Source: Rostratula benghalensis (lineage: Eukaryota; Chordata; Aves; Charadriiformes; Rostratulidae). From it: a DNA stretch of 64,000 nucleotides. Within the stretch, counting starts at the first letter, position 1, and the number at the start of each line of letters is the position of its first letter. Shown piece after piece: positions 12,839 to 25,729 of the stretch. The notes beneath the pieces are model-generated. The model worked only from the letters and a program-made list of their open reading frames with translations. It was not told the origin of the DNA and did no database searches. The position numbers were made by a program, and so were the translations under genes. The stretch covers positions 2,534,868 to 2,598,867 of the forward strand of contig VXAI01000039.1 of the NCBI GenBank assembly GCA_013399305.1. Direction: 5' to 3'.

Positions 12839-15800
12839 GATCTGAGATCATTGGGACTTTGCTCTTAGGAGGTTCTTTTTTCCTAAAGTAACGCAGTGGC
12901 TTACAGTGGGTCAATAATGAAAAGGCAAAGTAGTCTAAAAAGACTACTGTGATGATCATCTCTTCCACCTCTAGTCCTTAGTTTTTTCAACCTGACCTTA
13001 GGTTTTTTTAGGGGCTATAATTGTATGAGTAATATGACCCTGTCAGTCCATAAGATTAAGAAAACATTACACAGAAAATGTGTACCCTGAATTATTTTTA
13101 TTAGTTTTCAACTCAGCAGAAAGAACTAGAAGTTGTGCAACATACTAAATAGCAAAAGGATATCACAGGATGCTCTGACGGGCAAGTGTAGGAGGCTGTA
13201 AAATAAGTGCAAAAATAAGGCTCTAAAATACCTTTATTTGGCTCATCCAGCTTTACTTTATGAGAAAGCTTTGCTGCTCTTTCTTATCTTAAGGTCATAT
13301 AGATAGGACATTTGGCAGAGGCTCAGTTCCAGTGGAACCAATAACATTAACCCTGACCAGCCCAAATCACGACTGGGTGAGCTCATTCTCTGCAGAAAAA
13401 GAAATCAAGCACAATTTCTTAGTTGCCAATATTTCAAAGACTATATGAAATAATTCTATTTTTCAGTAAATATCAGGTCCATGCTGATTGCAAGACCTCC
13501 ACTCCAAAGACCCTTTGGAGTAATAAAAGCACATCATCTTTGTGAAATTAGTCACTATTTCATTGTGCACAAGGGCATGGCATTCTGCCTCTAAATTAAA
13601 AAACTAAAGCCAAATCCCATTTGTTCTGCACCCTCTGTGGGTTATTGCTATAATCCCTAATTGACAATGATTGCATTTTATGAATCCATGAACAAATATT
13701 AATTTAATTTACAGCATGTTTAGTTTTGTTCAACATCAAAGATGATAATTTATAAATGACATCAGCACTAATTCACTAATTCTGCCTTTGTTCAGGACCA
13801 TTTCTGCTGCCGGTCCATGTTCAGGCTCAGTACTTCACTTGGCAGCAGCCTGCAGGCACCAGATGATGCCCAAATATCTGTCTTTCAGAGAAATGGATGA
13901 TTCTCTTTCTGAGGGTTAGGAGGCACCTCATTCCCTGCATGCTTGGGAGAAAAATCAGCCTTCCCCTGGAGAGGGGCAGCCTCTGGAGGCACCTGCTCCA
14001 TGTTGCCTTGACAGTACAGTACATGCTGTCATCCTGAAGGAGAAATTCCTTCCAGACCTTTGAGGCCACATGGGTTGCCCCGCAACTTCAGTGCAGTGCT
14101 ACTCCTCCTGCTTCACTGGATATTTACCTGGGCTCAGAGATGATGTTTTCACATGGGCACTGTAACAACGTTTCCACATGTGCCATTAGGGAGGGTACTT
14201 CATAGTCCCCAGGATGATATCCTTGTGATAACAGGATGAACAATTCAGCCAGCAGCAACATCTTTCTTCCAAGGCACTAGGAATCTGGGACACCCTTTTC
14301 TAGTTCGTCAACATTTTTGGCCCCAGACTTGGCTCTCTGAACCTAACTCAACACAATAGCTGTCCCACAGGGTGTAGGAAACTTGGGGAAATGCTGTGTG
14401 TCAATCCTGAGTTATTTACCAGAGGGAAAATCTAAATCTTCTTCCTTTTAGCAGACCAAGGATCTGGAGATGAAACTTCAAGATGCCTATCCTTTGGACA
14501 TGTTTTATGTTTGCAGCCTCAGTCTACCTTTTTTTTCCACTTGCTATCCCTCAATGGACTTCTCACTCCTGCAGCTGCGGGTACGATTCAAAACTTGTCA
14601 GGATGCTTACTTGGTATTTCTTCTTCATTTCCATACCTTCTCCAGGACAAAAAAAAAAATCTACTGGGAAGTATAGGGGACAGAAAAAGACAGCACTTAC
14701 TGTCACTGGGAAAAGTGTGGGAAAGGAAGAGCCCCTTATGCTATCACGGTAGGAGGTATGGAGACCCTTGACAGCAAACTCTGCCCCCACAACAATGCCT
14801 TGCAAGTGTCGTGGTCTACTGCAAGTGGCAACAAAGATACATCTTGCTCTCAACCACATCTCATCACATCACACCAGCATGTAACCACACTCGTAGAGTC
14901 TCCCATACCCAAAGAGAACTGGTTCTGCACTGAAAATGTCCTTTGTTACACCCGGAGACTCTGGATGCAGGAAATATGCTGTCAAAATGGAATGGTCCAG
15001 CTTATGGCTTGATTGAACGTTTTATCATTTCTGAAAGGCATGACAGCTGGTGTGAACTTTTGTATCAGGTATCAGCGTTCCCCACTCCAAATACTTCCAT
15101 GTGACTGGCTTTGGTTAAAGAAGGCACTCTAGCTGAATTTAATTAGCTAGAAACACAATTTAAAGGCAGATACCATCCCTTCTTGTTACCAAGGAAGATG
15201 GCCTGGAGCATTGCTCTGTGCCCAAGAGTCTCCCTAGCACAGCTTTCTGGCTGAGAAAACAATGTGCTACATCCAGGAAAAATACGAAGGCTATATCCAT
15301 GCCTAGAAACTGTCACGCTGCTATCTTTATAAATTGTACTGATATAAAAACAAAGTGCCTTAATTTAATTACATGTGTTTTCCTTGGTTAGTGCAAGGCG
15401 AGTTCTAGGGGGGGTATCTGAGGACCTTTTCCCTGTCAGATTGTCCTGAAAGGCAGAGGCCTCAAAGCAGACCTTGTCTGCACTGCAGAGATATAGACAC
15501 GCACTTTTTGAGCGGACCTGTACACTGAGACCCTCAACATCTGAGGGTAGTGAGTCCTCCTGCCACAAATCTCTCCTGCAGGAAGAGAGAGCTTCCCCTG
15601 GCTTGGTGCTGCTCCATGGGCTGGTGTGGTGGCAGGAGCACAGTGCACCCTGCACCACACAGCTGAGAGACTTCTCTGTCCTTGCCGAGGAGGTAGATGA
15701 GGCCTTAATACAAGGGTAATAATGGTTTCTAACCCCTCTGCAGGTCACACAGAAGAGGAAGACTCTTTGCAGCTGTGTATCTTAGTAGGAGGTGCACCAA

Positions 15801-16769
15801 GTGCAGAATACGTTTTGAAGGCAAATAGGTGCTTTCATTTGGCATTTCAAAAAAACAAACATAAAAAGGATGCTGACAATCTATCCTCTTTTACTGTCTA
15901 CATGCAGCTCCTTATCTGTGGAGCACTAGTGAACAACTTGCTAAGAACTTGCTGATCAAACCATCTTAGTTCTGATCAGCCACATGGCATATTCCCATGG
16001 TCATGGGGTAAAAGCCTTGCACTCTCCTTAAATAGTCTCCAGAACTCTCATCCAACTTGCAGCTTTAGCAAACACCCTTGCCACAAGCATGTCCACTATA
16101 TTTGTAAGGCAAAGGGAAAGGCAAGCGACATGGAAGTCAGCCTGCAAAAATAATTTTCCATCGCTTTTTTTGATAAGATGAGATACGAGACTGCAAAGTT
16201 TGGGAGAGCTAACGTTGCCGGGGGACTTGAGTGGGAGACGTCTGCGGTGAAGGTATGTATGAATTAAAAGTCCCAGCCAAATGTGTCTGGTGAGGTTCTA
16301 GCCTAGGCACGTTGAGGAAGATGTAGGACATTATCATGCTGAGCATCTGGGACATAGGGGTTGCACCAAAAGAGCACACACCAAAAATAGTAATGTATGT
16401 ACAGGGTGGCAGGCACTGAATCCCCAGACAGAGCTGAATCGAATGGCTGGAGATAACTGGACAAGAAAACAAATGGCTGGAAAGATAGCCATCAAATTCC
16501 TCTTAGTCCCTTCTCTGGCACCTTATTCTCTCTGCATAATGTTGACAAAGCTCCTCTAGACAGAAAGAGACTAGAAATGGAAAAAGTAAGTGGATAGGCT
16601 ATGGTTATGGCTTATTTTCTTTCCCCAACAGGGGAGTATTGTATAACAGAATTTTTTTCTAGTATCAGTTTTATTCTTAAAATAGTTATTATTCTTCATA
16701 CTGCATATGAAACAAGAGCTATGTTTTGGGTCTAGAGTACTTCTTGATAACAGGCTTTGAGTAAGCTTT
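12839..16769. other. Noncoding DNA; enhancer-like AT block inside
   Basis: No gene was recognised. 13540-13800 stands out as an AT-rich block with ATTA/TAAT words, balanced composition and no repeat signature (see findings). Frames at 14470-14860 overlap on both strands, which indicates chance. A 127-codon minus frame at 15365-15748 also has no recognisable domain. 16209-16472 likewise shows nothing known. Confidence 0.6.
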
Positions 16770-16838
16770 NNNNNNNNNNNNNNNNNNNNNNNNNNNNNNN
16801 NNNNNNNNNNNNNNNNNNNNNNNNNNNNNNNNNNNNNN
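16770..16838. other. Assembly gap, 69 N
   Basis: A run of unknown bases. The AT-rich left flank ends AAGCTTT and the right flank begins AAATATGAAAAAACCCCCCT. Any open frame drawn across it is meaningless. Confidence 1.
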
Positions 16839-19455
16839 AAATATGAAAAAACCCCCCTTTTTCCTGTGTATTTGGGCAAAATAGACATCTGGGGATGCAG
16901 AGTAAAAAGTCCTCTGTCCTCTGCTTTATGATAGATGTACTACAAAACTGGAAACAAAGGTAGGTGTATTTTGAAGGCAGTGACCAGATTCTAACACCTG
17001 TGAAATCTAACACTACTGGATAGCATGTTGCCCAGAGTCAGAATGATATCCACTGGGAGACTGAGAGTCTCTCTAAGTGCCATGTCTATGCGCTGATGCA
17101 AACCTAAGATCAACATTGGAAACGTATAAGGCAACAACCATCCGCGTGTCTGAGTGCTCCTGTATCAAAACAAGGCCACTGTGTTTCAAGAAACATAAAA
17201 GCCCTGAAAGAGGAGAGATCTTGTATTGTTCCACTTCAGAAAATTATGAGAACTCTACATCTAAAGCCAAATACTAAGTGGTAAAATTCCCAGATCAATC
17301 TTTCTCATTTTCTGTTTCTTTTTGTTGTTGTTTGGTTTGTTTTTTTCCCTGCACTGGAGCCGAAATATTATCACAAAAAAGCATCTTCCAAAGTGTTTTC
17401 AATACTTCCTGCAGTCCTGAGAAAAGATATATAAAGCTGAGAAAAATGCTGGAGGGAGGAGACAAAGTAGCTTTGAAAGGCTGGTTATTCATGGGCAGGT
17501 TGTGTAGCAGGGGCAATGTTCTTCATTCCATGTAAGACAAAAGGCTTAAATAGCCCTTTCTCCAAATATATCACCAGCATAAAAGACAAGATGTTGGATC
17601 AAATTCAGTTTTCATTCATCCTATCCTAGTTGAAACAACTTTTGGAAATTTAGTGTGAGAACAGTTTCCAAAAATAGGTAAGAAGTTAAAAGGTTTGATG
17701 ATGGAGATGGCAGCATTCATGGGAAAAGGGTCCGGTGGCCACAGGGCTCCCTTGTCTACTCTGTGCCTTAGAAAACTTTGTCTGGGTTTTGCTGAGTTTT
17801 GAGTGAAATTTGAATTCTCTGGTATTATTCATTTTGTTTTCTTTGGGTCACCTTTCCCTATATATTACCCTGGCAAAATAAACAAATGCAAGGAGTTATG
17901 GCTTTGATTTTGAGGTGGATATGTGTGAAATACTCACAATGAGTCAGGAGGGCTATGCTAACCATATGTACTGTTGTATGTATGTCACATAGACAGATGA
18001 CCATGAACAGGAAAATGCAATCAATCATGCTGGCGCTTTCTTCCCAGCCCTCCTCTCATGTGCCCACACCAGACAACCATCAATATGCACACGTGTGTAA
18101 ATAGATGTTGGCATATTTCTGTTGCTTTTGTATTTTTTCAGGCCCTTCTGTAACACACAGAATAATACTTGCTTCTTATTGTTTTAAGTGGCAATAATCC
18201 ACGTGCTACGTGGAAATACTACAAGGCAAACTGTTTTCAGTTAAAATCCTAGCTCAGAAAACAAATTATTGCTGAAAAAATAAAACAAAGGTCCTGATAT
18301 CCAAGTGGTATAAAAAAAAAGCCTTTTTCTTTAATGACTTTCTTGATAAAGCAAGAGGCTAATAGGTCTGATGTTAAATCAAAGTTAATTTTGACACAGT
18401 TTGTGTAAATTTCCCTAAAAATCTTTGCCAGGGTATTTTATTTTTATGCATGCCACTCCTTGCTAATGCAGCTGGCTACACAGCACCCATTTTGTGATGT
18501 AGAGCTCCGGGTGAAGTCACCCTCCACCATGGCTTAGCATTAGAGCCTGAAAAAATTACCTGCCTAAGGAAACCCATTGGCTCTAACAGGATTTTCACCC
18601 ACCTTAATGTTTCCAAAATGGGGACCTACTCGAGTTCTCCCAGAGTTCCTTCCCAATGTATCAGTCATGTATACGATGGCACAAGAAAACTGCACTAAAC
18701 AAAAGCTATTGACATATATCCTGAACCCACTGCTAGAATACAATGATCTTTAATTTGGTTGACTTGGCAAGCTGCAGAAATGACTTGTCTTTCAGGCACT
18801 GTGAATGCACAGTTTCTGGAGCTGGGAAGCCACTCGGTGTGCTGGCACAACAGCATATGAATTCTGGAGATCTGGGAGCACCAGCAGAGGGTCAGTTACA
18901 TAAGCAGATGCCTTAAGCAGGGCTACTAAGTGGTTTAAGTGAAACCAACACCACGGCACATGCAAGTTTAAACTATTGCTCATGACAACTGTCTTCCACT
19001 AGGCAAAGAAATTAAATTCTTCCCAGAGACCTCTAGGGAATATTAATCACTGGGCTCCCTTGAAAGACCTCTCTCCTTAAAAGTTTCTTACCAGTTTCTG
19101 TGGCCACTTTGAGCTGCTCTGCTGTTATTAAATGACAGTGAAATTCCTATATTGGCCATGGTTTCAACACTCAGGTAGTGAAGGTTTTACAACCCTGAGA
19201 GTGCTAGCAAGGTAAGCAGTGAAATGCTTTTGCGCACAGGTTATACACAGTTCTAAGCTTTCGTGGTATCTCAATGTGAACTCTTTCCACCTCTTGTCCA
19301 TCTGTGTGGACACAGAGCAGCATCATCCCAGATACTTCTTGGTGGCACTCTCCTCACTGATTGCTGCTTAGGCCCACCAGATGAATGCCTCTCCCAAACT
19401 GAGACCTCTTTCTTCCTCGCTTAGCTGGATTTTTAAAAAATAACCTGTTGGTTGG
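16839..19455. other. Noncoding DNA, no gene seen
   Basis: Short random frames only. A 34-bp segment at 17794-17827 resembles one at 20591-20624 (about four fifths identical by eye). No named repeat was recognised. Confidence 0.65.
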
Positions 19456-19477
19456 AAAAAAAAAAAAAAAAAAAAAA
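19456..19477 (+). repeat. Poly(A) run, 22 A
   Basis: An uninterrupted A22 tract followed by GAGAGTAAGC. No retroposed gene or SINE body is recognisable immediately 5' of it, so it is listed as a simple repeat rather than a retroposon tail. Confidence 0.9.
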
Positions 19478-20982
19478 GAGAGTAAGCTTTGGGTGTAAAA
19501 AGACGGAGAGCAGACTCTACCCTATCTGGTGACTTCATAACTGCAACCATGCAGTGCAGCACCAAGCCCTCTGGAGGAAGAGGTGACTAATAAGCTGCAG
19601 AGAGATCCTGAGCTGGTTAGGAAGTAACATTAGATTTCTGCTGTCTTCACTACTTAATGTGATATGTAAATGAGTAACATATGATGTGATTTGAAGCCTT
19701 TGCTGTGTGTAGGAAACATATGCCAGTTTAAGTGCTTTGGAGGAGGTGGTTTTTCTAATGAATATGCTCTTTGTTTGAGAATGGCAGTGAAGTTGAGTAT
19801 TCTTCTGTCATCTTGTGCGACTCATCTAAAGCAAGGCTTGTTCCAGGGGACAGCAAGTGTTCAGAATTTGAATGAGATCAGCTTCATTAGCCTGAATTTG
19901 TACTGCCGTACCCTGACTTCCACGCTGCAAGAAATCCTAAACCCTTCTTCAGCTGCTGGAAATGGACTTTATAATGCATTACAAGCCAATAAGAAATCCC
20001 TAAATCCGCTGATTTGTAGCAAGGCTAGGATTAGCATAGCAGACATTTGAAAGCAAATTTAAGGCAGAAATTTCAAACAGAGACACCACGAGTTGGATTT
20101 CCACATTGATCTGAAGGACCTAAGCAAGGGGCTTGCATTTTAGACTTGCTCAGTGTCTCTCAGCTCCTGAGGATTTCTGTGCAGATTGGCAAGTGATCAG
20201 TGTCTTTGCAAATCAGACTCATAGTAAGGTACTAACTAAGAGCAAAGGACACTGCTTTTAGACATCAAGTTATCAGACTGCTTTATTTAAGCTTGTTGCT
20301 CTGTGGCTCATCTTGTTGCAGTGAAAGCTATTGAATACTCAATTAGCAAAGCTGGGGAGTTTCTTATCATGTTTTCCTGCTGGCTCCCCATTTTCATTTC
20401 TTGTTTCTTATATTTGTCTATGTTCACAGCCTTCATGCATTTCTCTTATGTGAGACCTCTGGAGTGGGACTTTTATTGTCAAAACTGCTAGAAGGAAGAG
20501 AGGGATGCAAAGAGACAGAATACAGACTCCAATCACATCTACTTTGAAAGGTATGGATTAAATTTCATCCTGAATAGGAAAATTTTGAGTGAATTTTGAG
20601 CAAATTTTGAATTTTCTAGTATTTTCTGCAGCAACTTAATCCTTAATGTCATACTCCAGTAGTTGGGAAACAGAAACATACCACAAATCTTAGGGATCCA
20701 GTCAAAAGAGCAGAAACTTCTGATGATAAAATGTTTCTCAGTCAGCTTTAGAGCAAGAATTTTTAGGGAGGATACTCAATTTTGTAGCTCAATTAAAAAT
20801 AAATAAAATGTAGTTTCCTACTACAGAGAGAGGAGTGTTGTTTGCATCTTTTATATAATTTTTTCATTTCAGATTCACTTAATTCAGGTGTACTCCTGGG
20901 AAGGAATCCATGGGTTCTCACTTTTTTTCAATGTCCTGTGAAAACATCTGCTACTACTCATCAAACTCCTCTGTGGTTGGTT
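19478..20982. other. Noncoding DNA, no gene seen
   Basis: A plus frame of 119 codons (19691-20050) shows no domain. 20580-20614 is a small imperfect tandem of AATTTTGAG-like units. Nothing else was recognised. Confidence 0.65.
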
Positions 20983-21115
20983 GTCCCTATTTTACAGGTT
21001 GAAGAAATTAGACAGGCAGGTTAAAGGACTTGCCCAAGACCACACAGGGAATCGGATGACAGAGTAGGTATTAGAATCATAATTTCCTGGCTCTACTTCC
21101 AATTACTTTGTGCCA
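20983..21115 (-). repeat. MIR SINE remnant, minus orientation
   Basis: The plus strand reads as the reverse complement of MIR: CCCTATTTTACAGGTTGAAG, then AGGTTAAAGGACTTGCCCA, GACCACACAGGGAATCGGAT and GACAGAGTAGGTATTAGAAT, then TCCTGGCTCTACTTCCAATT. This corresponds block by block to 'ttttacagatgaggaaactgaggc…aagtgacttgcccaaggtcacacag…gagctgggattcgaacc'. It is the clearest MIR copy in the window and indicates an insertion older than the bird lineage. Confidence 0.85.
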
Positions 21116-22828
21116 AGGAAAAGGCCTTTTTTTCTAACATAACACCTTCGTTATTTGACTTTGCTTTTTCTCTCTCTCTTGCTCTTGCTCCATCTCACCT
21201 AAACTGTAATTGAAAAAAAAATCTCTCTTTTGGTGTGCAGCTTTGTATTTAATCTATGCTGCCAAACAGATCAAATAAATGTTGTCACTCCAGAAGGAGC
21301 AGGGGGAGTTTATTTAGTTGATGTGATGGCGTAGGTGGTTTATAAAACCCCAGATTTTTGGCTGGGAGGTAACCTCTCTAGCCCTGATTAAAATCACTCA
21401 TGTTAATCAGGCTGGTTTGCACAGCTTCTCAGGTAGGGCAGGTGCAAAGCTGACAAAAACATCACCTTGAAATCACAGTATCCCACTATGGATTTAATCC
21501 AAAACATGCACTTCAATTCCTCATTTTTCTTTTCCTCTAGCTCTGCAGCCCAACATGCCTCTAGATCTTATTTTGGTGAGTGTTAAATGTTGTGACAGGG
21601 CAGGAAAAAGTTCACTATGCCCTCCTGAAATAAGTCCTCAGAGAAGGTATTTCTTTATGGTCCACCTTTGTGCCATGAGGAAACATTCTTTCCATAATTT
21701 AAAGCCTAAGTTATTTCACTTGCTATAAAGATTGGAGGATTGGATATTAGTGCATCCTCAAGATCATTATGTTGTGTTATTTTAAAGTTAGTAACACTTG
21801 CCCTTGCATAGATATCCTTCAGTACATTTTTAGAAGAGTAATTATCTCCAGCCCTGGAGGTTGGGTATTGTCTTATTCTCCTCTGATTTTGTCAAGCAGT
21901 AACCAGAGATTCATAAATTAGAAGTGATGTGAAACAGCCCTTTGGGAGTCACTGCAACTTCATTTATGAGAGGTTTTGTAACGCTATTCTTGCATTTTTG
22001 TCCTTGTAACAAACACAACAGTTCAGTTCTTTGGGTTGCTTTGGCAAAGGGAAGCAGATGGATGATAATCCAAACCAGCTGTGCCACAGAACTCATGTCC
22101 TGTGCCTGGGCTATTGAAGGTCCACCCTTGGCCAGGCAGTCCAGCCTGGGCAGCACCAATGTTGGCACTGCCTCCTGACCCCACGGTTCCTGGTACCACT
22201 ACCATGAGGCTCTTAAGGATGTCCTTCTAGTATGGTTGATAGAGGTACTCCCCAGCTGGTGTTGTCAGCCCAGACATCAAGTGATAAAGTGTTGTCCACT
22301 GTCTCAGCATAAGCAGGATCCAGCCACCATGGGGAATTTAACTTGTGTGTGGATTCAGCGGTGATTGTAGCTGTACAGTCCATTTACCCTAGCAAAAACA
22401 GCCAAGTGAACAGGGAAACACCTCTGTGGAGGGTGCAGAAATGACAGCTCTTGTACTGGATTAAGTATATTGTACACTTACAGCAGGATCTGGAAAGCTT
22501 TGATTGAGTTATCTGTAGGTTAAACGCATCAGCCCATTCTTAAACTGCCTTAAACACCCTGTTACTGTTTTTCATCCAAAGTATGAGCAGCCTTGCAACA
22601 GCTGAGTGGTGCATATGGCACTCTTCCTCATCTGCCTCTGCAGTTCTTGCATGGAAATGGTTTTATAATGCAAAACTCCTTACTGCTACATTACCTCTGA
22701 CCACAAAGTTGCATTCCTCCTGTGAAACACACTATCAGAGGTTTCTGACTTTTAATTTTAAGCTTCACAGCAAGTGGTTACTTAAGAATAACTTACTGAC
22801 TCTTTAAAGTGTCATAAATAGAGCATAA
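21116..22828. other. Noncoding DNA, no gene seen
   Basis: Includes a pyrimidine-rich stretch near 21165-21200. The short overlapping frames on both strands at 21911-22205 have no recognisable product. Confidence 0.65.
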
Positions 22829-22854
22829 CAGCTTGTGCCGAAGGGCACAAGCTG
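22829..22854. other. Perfect 11-bp hairpin, GAAG loop
   Basis: CAGCTTGTGCC (22829-22839) pairs perfectly with GGCACAAGCTG (22844-22854) around a four-base GAAG loop. The flanks do not extend the stem. It is too short for a microRNA precursor. A chance palindrome, cruciform-prone site or structured RNA element are all possible. Confidence 0.8.
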
Positions 22855-25523
22855 CTCCTTGGTGTGGTGTCTAAGCAAGCACCGATACCAACCAGTACCT
22901 GGTAACTCATTAACACCGTTCATGCATGGTACCTGTGAACACTGGGATGAGGACATCAGAGACTGTGTAAGGCATATATGAGTTTGTGCTTGTCACTGTA
23001 GTAATCTACAAAGTGTTGCTGTGGGACAGGTGACAATAATGGGACACAGGAAATCATACAGACAGAGATTTTCATTGCCTCATCCAAACCAGCAGAGAAA
23101 CTCTTCACTAGGGACACACTGTAATAAAAATGTGTTCAGTATAACAGAGTGGGTAAGCTCAGCAATACATGTTCAGCCAGGGAGCATTCAGGTTTCTATC
23201 TAAGTAAACAAATGGTTACTTATCTTCCCTCATTCCAGGTGGTATGATGTGTATCTTGTTCTTCTGCTGCTGTACCATAATCCTTGATACAAATACTAAA
23301 TGAATGTGGATCAAGCTGTTTTGGTTTCTAATCATGCTTTTTAAGAGGAGTCACTGGGCACAATGTTCTGTTTATAGAATACTCTCATGTTTTATACTTG
23401 CCAGAGGTATACACAGGCAGCAGCGGGGGTATAGTTTGTCTAGATGCCAACTCTTCACAAAAGAAAAGGTTCATAAATCACTTCCCTGAACTGTCAGTGC
23501 TGTTAGCAACTCCCTCTGGCTGTACAGCTGAGGGGGTTATGTTGAGCACAGCACTACTCTGCAGCCAGAGGAGTCCTGCTTTCATTTGTTTTTTTTTCCT
23601 AATTAACTGTAGTGAGGGAAAGCTGGTCCAGCTGAGGAACCTTTTTAAAGCACGCTGGATGATCAAAAAACATGACAGACCTCTTCAGTCTCTAACAACT
23701 AATTGTGCACAGTAGCCCACATCTCTGCTAGAGTCAGCATGGCATTGCTTACTCCTTCCTAAGCATCATGGTAATGAGAACTCCTTGCTGACTTAAAAAA
23801 AAAACACAACAAACCGAACATGTTTTTGAAAAAGAAACACTGTGAGTGTCAGGACCTGAAGTCATCTGCTAATGCAGATGTATAGACAATGCACACAAAA
23901 GCTTCCCAGTGTCAGATGAGAAGAACATGGGCCATAAATTCTCTGTCCTTAACTTACAGCCACACAGATGGTTTTGATTACAGAAGATGTTGTGTGAAAA
24001 TTAGCTTTGGATTTGGCTAAGTGGAGGAGCAGTTGCAGAAAGGGCTTCAGGAAGTGAAGGCTATTTTTAAGACTCCTGTACATAAACCAAAATCTTTGTC
24101 GATAGCAAGGTGGCATAGCTGACTCAAGGTGCAGATCGCACTCAAAGAGAGGTAAGAAAGATATTTTGCTTTGCACAGCTGCCTTGTGCAGGGTTCTTGT
24201 AGATTGGCATTTCACATAGCTTCTGCTCGGTGTTTTTATCTGCTTCAACCCGTTGTTGTGCCAGGCGTCACGTGGCACAAAGAATTTCCCTGCTGAATAT
24301 CAGGCAAACAAATGAGATGCAAGTGCTTGTCTTATCTTATGTGCTGTTGTTTTGTCCCACACTGATGTGCAAAGTGAAAATGGTGTAGATTGGCCCTTTC
24401 TTCTGGCCCTGGTTAAGAAAGCCAGGAGAGGCTCACCCCTACAGGCACGGATGACAGTGGCATCTGTACCCAGCTGACGTATGGGACTTCACACCCTATC
24501 CCCCCAGGTCTGTAAGGCCTTCTGCTCTTGGGGGGAAACCTTCTACAAATTGAAACATGTCAAGGAGAGAGAAAAGTGGCTTCATCCTTGCGGCATAGCC
24601 AGCCCTCAGCAACCACTCCAGCAGCCCAAAACCACAAAATGACAGCTGCTGTTTCTTTCCTCAGAGAGCATAGTTAGATGGATACCCAAGCTTTATTTTA
24701 CCTTTTTTCCTTACTTCTGCTTTTCCCAGAATATTCAGTTAGAACTATCTTCCATTGAGAGTTTGGTATATGCAGATTTACACAGACTCATTTTCCGCTT
24801 TTTTGAACTTACCAGTTAGCCAGTTCAACTCCACTGTACACGAACATTTGCTTTCAATAAGAAAAAATGTTGATTAAATCAGTGGCCTGGCCAAATCTAG
24901 TAAGTTTTTTCTGGCAATACCTTTAATGAGTCCCATTTATTAATTTTTTCCCCCTACCTTACTTGTGTAACAAATTTCCAGATATTAACGTCAAGAAAGG
25001 CAATATTTGGCCTGTCATATGAGAAAAGTAAAAATAAACCAGCACACTTCCTTTTGTAGTTCTGGATCTCATGCTCTCATAATACCTATGAAAGGATCAT
25101 TTTGTAAAGTATAAATTTGGAGCTAAGTGTTAAAGCATGCTGGTTTATATATGGTTATGTACAAGCACGTATGTGCTTATATATACATGCATGCATATCG
25201 TAATGTGTATATTGTAATCAAGCAACCACTGACCCATGGACTCTTTTTAGTTTTGGCAGGTCTCAACTCTTTTCTTTTTTTTTTTTTATCCCCTTTCTTT
25301 CCCTTTCTCTCTCTCTGGGGATTGGTCTTTAATGTAATTATACTAAATTGACGTTCTCTTTGTGGTACTTAAAAAAAAGGAGTCATCATGTCATCATTTT
25401 TTAAGTGTTCATAAATTATGAGTCTGAGGTTTTTTGGCTTCAACTTAAAATGACATTTGATTGTATTTTAAAAATCTTATGGTTAGATAAATTAATTACA
25501 TCAGAAAATCCAGAAGAAACAAA
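22855..25523. other. Noncoding DNA, no gene seen
   Basis: Short random frames. A T13 run and pyrimidine-rich DNA lie at 25275-25318, and a CATGCATGCATA word near 25187. No repeats that I can name. Confidence 0.65.
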
Positions 25524-25541
25524 CAATAATAATAATAATAA
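25524..25541 (+). repeat. (AAT)n microsatellite, 6 units
   Basis: Six uninterrupted AAT units. The tract is short and probably length-variable. Confidence 0.9.
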
Positions 25542-25706
25542 ACATCAGCTGCATCTCAGTCCAAGTTCACATATTATACTTTAAAACTTTATTATTTCAA
25601 ATGGACGTGTAATTACAGGAAGGTGGAGGAAGAGACCATTACTAATGCAAATGCCAACGAAATTCCTGGATCCATAGGCTTTTGTTCTGGGAGCACAGAG
25701 TTCCCA

Positions 25707-25729
25707 GGGAAGGTGGGGGGGAGGAGGGG
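25707..25729 (+). other. G-quadruplex motif
   Basis: Four runs of at least three G with loops of about 5, 1 and 4 bases: GGG at 25707-25709, two runs within the G7 tract at 25715-25721, and GGGG at 25726-25729. It fits the simple G3+N1-7 rule. Function is not implied. Confidence 0.65.

Noticed and set aside
16571..17013. Open frames crossing the N gap
   Set aside because: They include unknown bases, so the reading frame is undefined.
19456..19477. Poly(A) as tail of a retroposed gene
   Set aside because: No processed pseudogene or SINE body and no target-site duplication recognised around it.
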